From NCBI GenBank assembly GCA_027296385.1, contig JAPUJD010000256.1:1-11971 (forward strand): a stretch of 11,971 nucleotides of DNA. The letters are read 5' to 3'. Position 1 is the stretch's first letter. Each line of letters opens with the position of its first letter. The notes beneath the pieces are model-generated. The model made no database searches, had not been told where the DNA came from, and saw nothing but the letters and a program-made list of their open reading frames with translations. The position numbers and the translations under genes are program-made. This document shows positions 1 through 6,905 of this stretch, one piece after another. The stretch comes from Acidobacteriota bacterium. Its GTDB lineage: Bacteria > Acidobacteriota > Thermoanaerobaculia > Multivoradales > JAHEKO01.

Positions 1-2037
1 TCGGGGTAACAGGCTGGTGAATCTCACCTTCTCGCCGTCGATGAAGGTCTCGGTGACGCCGCGGACCACGCCGTTGATCGCCACGGCGAGGCTGGTGGGG
101 GACTCCTCCGGCGGCACGATGAGTCGGCCGGTCAGGTGCACCGGTTGATAGGTAGCCGACGGGTCGACGGTAGCGTACTCGTCGGCTCGATCGAGCTCGA
201 CGAAAGGTCTCGCCGGCGGCCTCTCGGCACCACGGAGCTCGCTGGCAGGCCGGCCGAGGAGCTCACGGAAGCGGCCGATCTCGAACAAGCTCTTCCAGTC
301 GCCGGTCCCGAGCCGTACCGCGGTCCGAGCCACCACGGACCCGCGCTCTCGCAGGCGAGTCGTCTCGTACTCCTCGGCCCAGCCCGCGCTCGAGCCGTGA
401 CGGCCGCTGTGGTAGACGGTCTTGGTGGTACCGCGGCGGGCGGCCTTGGCCAGATCGACTCCGCGAACGGACTTCGGAGTCGAGACGCCGAATGCTTCCA
501 GGACGGTCGGCAGCACATCGATGGTCTCCACGTTGGAATCATCGATCTCGCCCCTGACCTGGCCTGGGTACTTGATGAAGAGCGGCACGTTGACGATCTC
601 GACGAAGTTCTGCGCCGTCAGGCTGCGCCGCAAGCCCGGCGGCCCGAAGGCGGTACCGTGATCCGACGTGATGACGAGCAGGGTATCGCGCCAGAGGCCG
701 AGGCTCTGCAGTCTCTGTCGCAGCCGCCCGAGCAGGGTGTCGACCCAACCGACCTGGAGGAGGTGACGCTGCTGGGCCTGGGTCACCTCCCACTGTGTGC
801 CGCGCCACCGTTGATTGACCAGTCCGTGAGGTGCTCGTTGACGGGTGCGGTAGACGGTGCCGTCGGGCAGCCGGTTCCACGGCAGGTGGGGGGCCATGAG
901 GTGAACGTAGTGCAAGGCCGGCGGTGGAAAGGCGCGTATGGATTCGAGAAACTCGTCAAAGGCCAGGGCTACGTCCTGGTCGTAGCCGTGGTGATTCCGC
1001 TTGGCTACCGGCTCGTCGTCGTGCCAGAAGTTCCTCCAGCTCTCGCCGATGACCGGCAAGTGTTCGCGCCAGCCACGAGGAGCGATCAAGTGCAAGTAGA
1101 CCGCCGCCGAGTCGCGGGCCATCCCCAGCACTCGTGTTCTTCGGGGCAGGATACGGGCTCGACCCGAGCATAGCTTCTGGGGGCAAAGTCTGCTGAGCGT
1201 TTCGATTACGTTGAGGTTGACCCGCCGGCCCAGGAGCGTGAAGAGGTTCTTCTTGTAGTCGGCCCACACCGGTTGCAGAACTTTGCGCGGGGGGGGGTAG
1301 CGCCCCCTCAAGATGGCCGGAACCGCGTAGGCGGTCGCCTGCGAGACGGTCGTCGCGTTGCGGTACCAGGTCGCCGTGTCGGCGAGCGCCGCGAAATTCG
1401 GGAAACGGCCGGCGTCGATCATTTCGTCCTCGTTCATGAGCGAGACCAATGGGAGCTCGTCGAGCACGATCAGCACTGCCGAGATCGGGCGCAGCGGCTC
1501 CGCCGCCGGTCGCGGGCGGCCGCCGCCAGCCGGCCCGACGACCCCGATTTTGCGGGCCGGTGAGGCGAAGAGGAAAAGTAGCGGGAAGACGAAGCCGGCG
1601 AGGCCGAGCCAGCCGGCGAATCGCCGTGCCGGCGCCGAGCCGTAGAGAAGCAGCGCGCCGAGCCCGCCGATCACTACCGCCAAGAGGGCCGCCACGGCGC
1701 CGGGCAGCAGCAGATCGTGCAGCCTCTGGGCGGCGAGGAGCGCCGCCAGCGCCGCCCACAGTCCCACCACGAGGGGCGAGCCCAGAACGCCTCCGATGCG
1801 CCGGACAAAGTAGACCAGGAGCGCCAGCAGTGCCGGTCCGACCGCGCTCACGAGCAGTGCGAAGAGCACGAGGTCGCCGAAGTCGGCGCGATGGGCGACG
1901 AAGAACGCCGTGTTGCGACCGAGCAGATCGAACAGTGGCTGGGCCACGGCGACTCCCCAGAGGCCGAGCAGCACGAGGAGCGCCTCGCGGGCGCGGCCGG
2001 GCGCTCGTTGGGGCAGTGGTTGCCGGTGAGCAGTCAC
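1..2037 (-). CDS. Membrane-anchored sulfatase-like hydrolase/transferase (alkaline phosphatase superfamily), 3' end outside window
   Basis: I translated this frame by hand: 679 codons are open from GTG 2037 to base 1 with no stop, so the C-terminus lies outside the window. Residues about 20-159 hold four or five hydrophobic segments, a membrane domain. The catalytic domain follows: metal-site VLIVLDELP (188-196, Asp193/Glu194), FPNFAAL (213-219), TTVSQATAYAVPAILRGRYP (229-248), HYVHLMAPHLPW (376-387) and LLVITSDHG (453-461). There is no CxPSR formylglycine motif; the likely nucleophile is a Thr near 235, as in phosphoethanolamine/phosphoglycerol-transferase-type members. The substrate is unknown; a cell-envelope phosphate or sulfate ester is an inference. 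GTG 2037 is the only ATG/GTG start after the in-frame stop at 2076-2074, and it places the membrane segments at the N-terminus. No clear Shine-Dalgarno precedes it. It diverges from the methyltransferase gene, 38 bp away. Confidence 0.88.
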   Translation of the reverse strand, partial: MTAHRQPLPQRAPGRAREALLVLLGLWGVAVAQPLFDLLGRNTAFFVAHRADFGDLVLFALLVSAVGPALLALLVYFVRRIGGVLGSPLVVGLWAALAALLAAQRLHDLLLPGAVAALLAVVIGGLGALLLYGSAPARRFAGWLGLAGFVFPLLFLFASPARKIGVVGPAGGGRPRPAAEPLRPISAVLIVLDELPLVSLMNEDEMIDAGRFPNFAALADTATWYRNATTVSQATAYAVPAILRGRYPPPRKVLQPVWADYKKNLFTLLGRRVNLNVIETLSRLCPQKLCSGRARILPRRTRVLGMARDSAAVYLHLIAPRGWREHLPVIGESWRNFWHDDEPVAKRNHHGYDQDVALAFDEFLESIRAFPPPALHYVHLMAPHLPWNRLPDGTVYRTRQRAPHGLVNQRWRGTQWEVTQAQQRHLLQVGWVDTLLGRLRQRLQSLGLWRDTLLVITSDHGTAFGPPGLRRSLTAQNFVEIVNVPLFIKYPGQVRGEIDDSNVETIDVLPTVLEAFGVSTPKSVRGVDLAKAARRGTTKTVYHSGRHGSSAGWAEEYETTRLRERGSVVARTAVRLGTGDWKSLFEIGRFRELLGRPASELRGAERPPARPFVELDRADEYATVDPSATYQPVHLTGRLIVPPEESPTSLAVAINGVVRGVTETFIDGEKVRFTSLLPR

Positions 2038-2060
2038 GGAGGAGTGGGTGCTAGGGTGTG

Positions 2061-2066
2061 AGGGGA
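2061..2066 (+). promoter_or_regulatory. Shine-Dalgarno site that sets the methyltransferase start
   Basis: AGGGGA lies 9 bases before ATG 2076. This favours ATG 2076 over the in-frame GTG at 2058, which would add six residues and has no comparable site. Confidence 0.5.
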
Positions 2067-2075
2067 CGATCGATC

Positions 2076-2840
2076 ATGGACTCCGCGACACTAGCCGTTC
2101 TGCTCGAGCTCAACCGCCGTTTCTACGGCGAGCACGCGCTGGAGTTTAGCGCCACCCGGCAGCAGCCGTGGCAAGGATGGCGGCACCTCCTCCAGCGTTT
2201 CGAAGGCGAGCGCGCAGAGCTGTCTATTCTAGACCTAGGCTGTGGCAACGCGAGATTCGCTTCGGCCTGCGATCGTCAGCTCGTTTGTGCTTGGCGCTAC
2301 CTTGGCATCGACGGATCTAAGGGCCTGATCGAAGAGGCGCGAGGGCGGCTCGAGAATCTGGGGTCGGTGGGTTTCGAGCTCAAGGCTGCAGACCTCTTCG
2401 AGTCTAAGACCTTCCCCGCGCGGTCACGCTTCGATCTGGTGACCCTCTTCGGGGTCATGCACCACGTGCCCGGCAAGGAACGGCGCGAGGAACTGCTCTC
2501 CCGGGCCGCGGCCTGCGTCGCACCCGACGGCTTGCTGGCCGTCTCTTTCTGGCAGCTCGGGGACTCGCCGCAGTTGATGGAAAGGACCGTCAAGCCCACG
2601 GCGGTCGGCCTCGAGGCTGGAGCCCTGTCGGCGCAGGATCATTTGCTGAGCTGGGGTGACGGTGGGGCCGTGCGCTACTGCCGTCACTGCGACCTGGAAG
2701 AAGCGGCGGGTCTGGTCGCGGCGACGACGGCCCTGACCTCGCTCGAGACCTACCGAGCGGACGGGAGGGGCGGCGGCATGAACCTCTACTGGCTGCTGGC
2801 TAACCCGCCTGCTGCCGCCGCAGGTGTTGGTCGATCATGA
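2076..2840 (+). CDS. Class I SAM-dependent methyltransferase, Trm9/ALKBH8-like
   Basis: The 254-residue protein has the SAM-binding motif I ILDLGCGNARF (51-61), an acidic residue after strand 2 (GIDGS, 77-81) and the post-core segment FDLVTLFGVMHHVP (119-132), so the Rossmann methyltransferase fold is clear. Three flanking features resemble the Trm9/ALKBH8 tRNA wobble-uridine methyltransferases. These are an N-terminal FYGEHALEFSATRQQPW (16-32; family pattern Y-x-x-x-A-x-x-F-S-x-T-R-x-x-x-W), VAPDGLLAVSFWQ (148-160), and a late DHLLSW...RYCRHCDLEEAAGLV (188-214) where the family has a 'VPW...RYYH...ELEEL' block. In eukaryotes that family methylates carboxymethyluridine; the bacterial substrate is not established, so tRNA modification is an inference. 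ATG 2076 is chosen for its Shine-Dalgarno; GTG 2058 is the alternative. The 3' end overlaps the opposing flavoprotein gene by 41 bp. Confidence 0.85.
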   Translation: MDSATLAVLLELNRRFYGEHALEFSATRQQPWQGWRHLLQRFEGERAELSILDLGCGNARFASACDRQLVCAWRYLGIDGSKGLIEEARGRLENLGSVGFELKAADLFESKTFPARSRFDLVTLFGVMHHVPGKERREELLSRAAACVAPDGLLAVSFWQLGDSPQLMERTVKPTAVGLEAGALSAQDHLLSWGDGGAVRYCRHCDLEEAAGLVAATTALTSLETYRADGRGGGMNLYWLLANPPAAAAGVGRS

Positions 2841-3723
2841 CGGCCGCGATATTGCCGGTCCCTACGGCCACCGACACCTGTTGCGTCATCGGGCGCAGGT
2901 CTCCGGCCACCCAGACGCCCTGGACGTTGGTGTCACCGCGCTGCGACTTGGGCTGAGCGTGATGGCCGGTCGCGGCAATCTCGATGCCGAGCCGCTCGGC
3001 CAGGTCCGTCCTGCCCACCGTCGGGCTCGAGACGAAAAAGGCTTCGGCAGCGACCTGTGACCCATCGCCGAGGACGAGAGCGTCGAGATGGCTGCGGCGA
3101 CCGACGAGCTTGGCGATCTTTCCCCGCAGGACCGGAATGTCGAGCTGCTCCAAGCGCGCTGCACGCTCGGCGCTCAGCGCGCTGTCGTTGGTGACCAGAA
3201 GGCGCATCTGGGCGGCATAGCGTGAGAGTCCGATGGCCATGCCGGCGGCGCCGTCGGCCGAATCGGTGCCGATGACCACCGTCGAGAGATCCTTGATCAT
3301 CGGCGCTTCGCAGTCCGGGCAGTAATAGAGGTTACCCTTGCCGGCGTACTTGAAGCACTGCCGGTAATCGCCATCGACGGTCGGGTGATAGCGGGCCACC
3401 CCGGTCGCCAGAAGCACGGTGCGGGTCCGCCAGGTCTCGCCGTCCTCGCCGACGAGAGTGAAGTCGCCCTCCTGGCCGTGCACGTCGACCACGCTGGCGC
3501 GCAGGAATTCGCCCCCGAGCTCCTCGACCTGAGAACGCATTTGACGCTGGAGATCGATGCCGCGCACGCTCGGCAAGCCTGGCACGTTGTAGAGTTTCTC
3601 GAGAGTAAAGAAGAGCGGGCCCGTACGCCGATCGATGACGAGTACGGGCCGGTCGTGCCAAGCGAGATGGAGTGCTGCCGCGAGTCCTGCCGGGCCCCCG
3701 CCGACGATGACGGTGTCGTACAT
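2800..3723 (-). CDS. Thioredoxin-reductase-like FAD flavoprotein with CPDC redox motif and degenerate NAD(P)H site
   Basis: The 307-residue protein has thioredoxin reductase size and layout. FAD-binding IVGGGPAG is at 6-13, LLATGV at 104-109, a CPDC dithiol at Cys135/Cys138 (the same spacing and position as the CATC pair of E. coli TrxB), and the C-terminal FAD motif VAGDLRPMTQQVSVAVGTG at 278-296. The pyridine-nucleotide half is unusual. Where TrxB has GGGNTA followed by HRR, this protein has IGTDSADGAA (151-160) and then LLVTNDS, without the basic residues that bind the NADPH 2'-phosphate. It may therefore use another reductant (ferredoxin-type or a flavoprotein) or act as an oxidase. ATG 3723 is chosen because MYDTVIVGGG is the usual N-terminus; ATG 3774 would add 17 atypical residues and run into the divergent gene. 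There is no Shine-Dalgarno; a -10-like TATACT lies 9 bases upstream, suggesting a nearly leaderless message. Confidence 0.85.
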   Translation of the reverse strand: MYDTVIVGGGPAGLAAALHLAWHDRPVLVIDRRTGPLFFTLEKLYNVPGLPSVRGIDLQRQMRSQVEELGGEFLRASVVDVHGQEGDFTLVGEDGETWRTRTVLLATGVARYHPTVDGDYRQCFKYAGKGNLYYCPDCEAPMIKDLSTVVIGTDSADGAAGMAIGLSRYAAQMRLLVTNDSALSAERAARLEQLDIPVLRGKIAKLVGRRSHLDALVLGDGSQVAAEAFFVSSPTVGRTDLAERLGIEIAATGHHAQPKSQRGDTNVQGVWVAGDLRPMTQQVSVAVGTGNIAAVMIDQHLRRQQAG

Positions 3724-3732
3724 GGCGCCGGG

Positions 3733-3761
3733 AGTATAGCTACTACTCCTGCTGTTAGCCT
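3733..3761. promoter_or_regulatory. Candidate overlapping divergent promoters
   Basis: The 45 bp between the divergent starts 3723 (minus) and 3769 (plus) contain TATACT on the minus strand (3738-3733, 5 of 6 matches to TATAAT) and TAGCCT on the plus strand (3756-3761, weaker). Each ends 7-9 bases before its start codon, and 17 bp separate them, so each hexamer lies at the other promoter's -35 position. No good -35 hexamer is visible on either side. This is inferred from position and sequence only. Confidence 0.35.
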
Positions 3762-3768
3762 CCAGAGG

Positions 3769-5781
3769 ATGCATACTCGACTCTTCGGATTCATCGTCAT
3801 TCCGGCCAACGGCCCCCGGCTTCGGCTGCGCACGATCATCTACCTAGTCATCGTCGGGTGCGCCGGGCCCGTCGGCTTGGCCCTGTCGCAGACTCCCGGG
3901 CCGACTCCCGTCCGGCAGTCGGCGGTCCAGGATTTCGCCGACGCGCTGCTCGAGGGGCCGAGCGGGCGTGGGAGAGGGCTCGATGTCGCGGCGGCGTTCA
4001 TCTCGGGCTCCGAGATCGAAGATGCCGAAGGCCGGATCGAAGTGGCCCTCGACGTGGTGGTCCGGCTCGAGCCGGGCTGGGGCGAAGGGCGTGAGCTGCG
4101 GGTGACTCTGGTGGCTTACAACCTCGAGGACGAACCTCTGATCCTGGAAGAGACGGTCGCGTTGCCGGCTCCGGCCGGCGCCGCGTTATGGGTCTACCGC
4201 CGCAACGTGCTCCTGCGCGAGGAGTTCCTAGAGGCCGTGCTCGTCGTCGAGGACCTCGTCGGCGGGCGCCGCGGTGGTGCCCGAGTGGGCTACGGTTCGC
4301 CGATCGCACCTGCGCCGACGGCGCCGACGAGCTTGCAGGGTGGCGTCATTGTCGACGATCGCGGGACGGCGCTGCCCAATACGATTGTACCGAGCACCCC
4401 CAGATCCGCGCTGCTTCGCCTGGTGCCGCCGCGCGGCCACTCGCACAGCGGCAAGATCAAGATCCGGACGCTACTGACGAGCGACGAGGTCGACCGCGTC
4501 GAGTTCCTGCTCGACGGCCAGCGGGTGGCCCTCGACGAGCGCGAGCCGTTCACCCTCGAGATCGATCTGGGAGGCGCTCCCGAGGCCCACGAGGTGGTGG
4601 CCATCGCCATGTCCGCCGGTGGGCGCGAGATCGGACGCGATCGCTTGTTGCTCAATTCCCGGCTCGAGCTCTTCGACGTGCGCATGGTGCTCTCACCCAC
4701 CCCTGGTGGGGGAGATGGGCTGCGTCTCGAAGCCGCGGTCACCGTGCCCCGTGACACCGAGCTCGACCGAGTGGAGTTCTATCGCAGCACGCAGCTCCTG
4801 GAGACGCAGCGCAGCCCACCGTTTGCGGCGACCGTGCAAAGTGCGACTCTCGGACCGGACGACTATCTTCGAGTGGTGGCCTATCTGACCGACGGCTCGA
4901 GTCTGGACGACGTGCGGCTGGTGGGCGAGGCCGCGGCGGGCGAGCGGATCGAAGTCAACCTGGTGCAAGTCTTCGCCGTCGCCAGCGACCGCCGGGGCGA
5001 GCCGCTGACGGATCTCGAGGCGGAGGACTTCGAGGTCCGTCTCGGCAAGCAGCGGGTCGAGATCGAGCGCTTCGAACTCGCCGTGGACATCCCGCTGACG
5101 CTCGGCCTGGTGTTCGACACTTCCGGCAGCATGTACAGCCTGATGCCGGATGCCAAGCAGGCCGGCGCCAGGTTTCTCGCCTCGATCGTGCGTGAACAGG
5201 ACCGGGCCTTTCTCGTCGACTTCGATACCCGACCGCGGCTGGCGCACCCCCTGACCTCGGACCTGGGATCCCTGCTGCGGCGTTTCGGCCAGCTCGAGGC
5301 AAAGGGCAGGACGGCGCTCTACGACGCCGTGGTCTTTGGGACCTTGCAGTTCGACAGCGCCCCGGGTCGGAGGGCGCTCGTCGTGCTCACCGATGGCGTC
5401 CCCTCCGGCGGAGCGTTCGGCGCCCGCCAATGCATCAACCTGGCGGTCGAGCATGCGGTGCCGGTGTACTCGATCGACCTGAGCGGCATTCTCGGAGGCG
5501 TTTCCGCCGCCAAGCTGCCCCTGGTGGGTCTGGCCAAGGCAACGGGGGGGCGCGTGCACACCATCGAGGGTAGAGATCGGAGGGGCATGGTCGACTACGA
5601 GGCCGTCGGTCGCGCCTTGGAGAAGGCCTACGCCCAAATCGGGCGCGAGCTGCGTAGCCAGTACATCATGGCATTCTCGACTCCGCAGCCGTTGACGGCC
5701 GACGAGATCAAGTCGGTGAAGGTGAAGGTTCTTCGCTCCGGGGTCAAAGTGCGGCGGGTCGTCGGTACCGTCATCGGTTGA
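3769..5781 (+). CDS. Secreted VWFA-domain protein (acidobacterial VWFA-related type) with two Ig-like repeats
   Basis: The 670-residue product starts with a signal peptide: basic RLRLR at 17-21, hydrophobic TIIYLVIVGCAGPVGLALS at 22-40, likely cleavage near 40-43. A beta-rich region (about 50-170) follows, then two related modules: VDRVEFLLDGQRV...EPFTLEIDLG (241-268) and LDRVEFYRSTQLL...PPFAATVQ (332-357). The C-terminal half is a von Willebrand factor A domain with a complete metal-ion adhesion site: DTSGSM (450-455), Thr in GRTALYDA (513-520) and LTDGVPS (540-546). Its entry, VFAVASDRRGEPLTDLEAED, and its end, a sheet after RSQYIMAF, match the VWFA-related family common in Acidobacteriota. 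The role is unknown; periplasmic or surface adhesion or complex assembly is plausible. ATG 3769 is chosen because it gives the signal peptide; the frame stays open upstream into antisense of the flavoprotein gene. No Shine-Dalgarno at normal spacing is present. Confidence 0.87.
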   Translation: MHTRLFGFIVIPANGPRLRLRTIIYLVIVGCAGPVGLALSQTPGPTPVRQSAVQDFADALLEGPSGRGRGLDVAAAFISGSEIEDAEGRIEVALDVVVRLEPGWGEGRELRVTLVAYNLEDEPLILEETVALPAPAGAALWVYRRNVLLREEFLEAVLVVEDLVGGRRGGARVGYGSPIAPAPTAPTSLQGGVIVDDRGTALPNTIVPSTPRSALLRLVPPRGHSHSGKIKIRTLLTSDEVDRVEFLLDGQRVALDEREPFTLEIDLGGAPEAHEVVAIAMSAGGREIGRDRLLLNSRLELFDVRMVLSPTPGGGDGLRLEAAVTVPRDTELDRVEFYRSTQLLETQRSPPFAATVQSATLGPDDYLRVVAYLTDGSSLDDVRLVGEAAAGERIEVNLVQVFAVASDRRGEPLTDLEAEDFEVRLGKQRVEIERFELAVDIPLTLGLVFDTSGSMYSLMPDAKQAGARFLASIVREQDRAFLVDFDTRPRLAHPLTSDLGSLLRRFGQLEAKGRTALYDAVVFGTLQFDSAPGRRALVVLTDGVPSGGAFGARQCINLAVEHAVPVYSIDLSGILGGVSAAKLPLVGLAKATGGRVHTIEGRDRRGMVDYEAVGRALEKAYAQIGRELRSQYIMAFSTPQPLTADEIKSVKVKVLRSGVKVRRVVGTVIG

Positions 5782-6071
5782 GCGGTGGCGTACAGTTTGG
5801 GGGGTGAGTGGGGGACTCTGCGGCTCAGTTGCCGACGGTCGCGCAGTATCAGTCCGGCGCCGAGCGCGATCGCCAAGGTCGCAAGGCGTCCGCATCGTCG
5901 ATTCAGAACTGTGCGTTCTCGAAGTAGTTGAGGAGTTGGTACGCGTCTGTCTGAAGCCTCGTCGTGCGGGTAGAACTCTGTCGCGCTGCACTGAGGGGTC
6001 TCCGGCTCGACTCCGAGGTGCCCGGGGAGCCGCGACGATAGCATGAGGGCCTTCGAACGAGACCGGGGTGG
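5782..6071 (+). other. Spacer between VWFA gene and sugar operon; probable operon leader
   Basis: These 290 bp hold no convincing gene. On the plus strand, TACAGT (5791-5796) lies 7 bases before GTG 5804, which opens an 80-codon ORF (5804-6046). That ORF is Arg-rich, with only about half of its third positions G/C, unlike the neighbouring genes, and I see no recognisable motif. Its TGA overlaps an ATG (6043) that opens a 14-codon ORF (6043-6087), whose TGA overlaps GTG 6084, an alternative start for the nucleotidyltransferase. A 5-bp inverted repeat AGAAC/GTTCT (5905-5919) is the only hairpin seen and has no T-run, so no intrinsic terminator is called. The operon promoter is probably here or just upstream, but I cannot place it. 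Confidence 0.4.
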
Positions 6072-6905
6072 GTGCGAGAAAAAGTGACAGCGACGATAGA
6101 CAAGGCGGTGATTCTGGCGGCCGGTTCCGGCTCCAGGATGCGACGGGCGGCGGGAGGCGCGGAGCTCACCGCCGAACAGCGTCGGGCGGCGGATGCCGGT
6201 CTCAAGGGCCTGATGCCCTTCGGGCGGCGGCGGTTCCTCGATTTCGTGATCGAAGCGCTGGCCAACTCCGGTATCCAGCGGGTCTGCCTGGTCGTCGGGC
6301 CGCGCAGCGAAGCCCTCGATCGTTATGTCGTAGACCGGAGCGGGTGCGCCGCTGCTCTCTTCCGTGTCGTCCAGGTGAAGCCGCTCGGGACCGCCGACGC
6401 GGTACTCTGCGCACGCTCGTTCACCGGCGACGATTGCTTCCTGGTGCTCAGCAGCGACAACTACTACCCGCCAGAGGCGCTGACGTGCCTCGGTGATCTC
6501 GACGGTCCCGGACTGTTGGCGGTCGAGAGGATGGCGGTGGCGAGCGATCCGGCGACCAATCTGACCGAGGAGAGGTTGGCTGCCTTCGCCATGCTCGAGC
6601 TCGACGACGAGGGCTGCCTTCGGGGCATCTTCGAGAAGCCGACCATCGAGCGGTACCGTCAGCGGCCAGATCCGCTCTGGCTCAGCGTCAACTGCTGGCG
6701 CTTCGGGCCCTCGATCCATGGGCACTGTGCGGCAGTCGAGCCGTCGCGGCGCGGCGAGCTCGAGCTGCCGACGGCGGCCCGCGCCGCGATCGAGGCCGGT
6801 GAGCGGATCCGGGTGGTACCCACCACCAGCGTGCTGGACCTGTCGAGTCGGGGCGACGTGCCGCTCGTGGGCCGGCTCTTGGGGGAGGGCGGTTTGCGTG
6901 GCTGA
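6072..6905 (+). CDS. Sugar-1-phosphate nucleotidyltransferase (GlmU/RmlA-like NTP transferase)
   Basis: The 277-residue protein has the nucleotidyltransferase fold signature: AVILAAGSGSRM (12-23), then a longer than usual loop (24-43) before Lys45 in GLKGLMPFG. QVKPLGTADAVL (101-112) matches the Q-x-x-P-x-G-T-A-x-A-V segment, SSDNYYP (127-133) stands where the metal-binding G-D-N usually lies, and GIFEKP is at 185-190. The reaction is expected to be NTP + sugar-1-phosphate to NDP-sugar + pyrophosphate. Neither base nor sugar can be read from sequence; UTP and the product of the next-door kinase are the natural guess. There is no left-handed beta-helix domain, so it is not a bifunctional GlmU. 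GTG 6072 is taken as start; GTG 6084 is equally possible, and neither has a good Shine-Dalgarno. It is the first gene of a four-gene operon and overlaps the kinase start by 8 bp. Confidence 0.85.
   Translation: MREKVTATIDKAVILAAGSGSRMRRAAGGAELTAEQRRAADAGLKGLMPFGRRRFLDFVIEALANSGIQRVCLVVGPRSEALDRYVVDRSGCAAALFRVVQVKPLGTADAVLCARSFTGDDCFLVLSSDNYYPPEALTCLGDLDGPGLLAVERMAVASDPATNLTEERLAAFAMLELDDEGCLRGIFEKPTIERYRQRPDPLWLSVNCWRFGPSIHGHCAAVEPSRRGELELPTAARAAIEAGERIRVVPTTSVLDLSSRGDVPLVGRLLGEGGLRG
6881..6889 (+). promoter_or_regulatory. Shine-Dalgarno site for the GHMP kinase
   Basis: GGGGGAGGG lies 8 bases before GTG 6898 and sits inside the end of the nucleotidyltransferase gene. It supports GTG 6898 as the kinase start, although the frame is open further upstream. 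Confidence 0.6.

Noticed and set aside
136..1173. 345-codon plus-strand ORF
   Set aside because: It is antisense to the sulfatase-like gene, whose minus-strand frame has clear family motifs and no stop over 679 codons.
1290..1298. Run of nine G in the plus strand as a possible frameshift site
   Set aside because: It encodes Tyr-Pro-Pro-Pro in the minus-strand gene and the frame continues correctly on both sides, so there is no sign of an error or programmed shift.
5905..5919. AGAAC/GTTCT inverted repeat as a terminator
   Set aside because: The stem is only 5 bp with no following T-run, too weak to call.
4693..5991. 432-codon minus-strand ORF
   Set aside because: It is antisense to the VWFA coding sequence, has low-complexity composition and no recognisable motif; high GC makes such open frames common.
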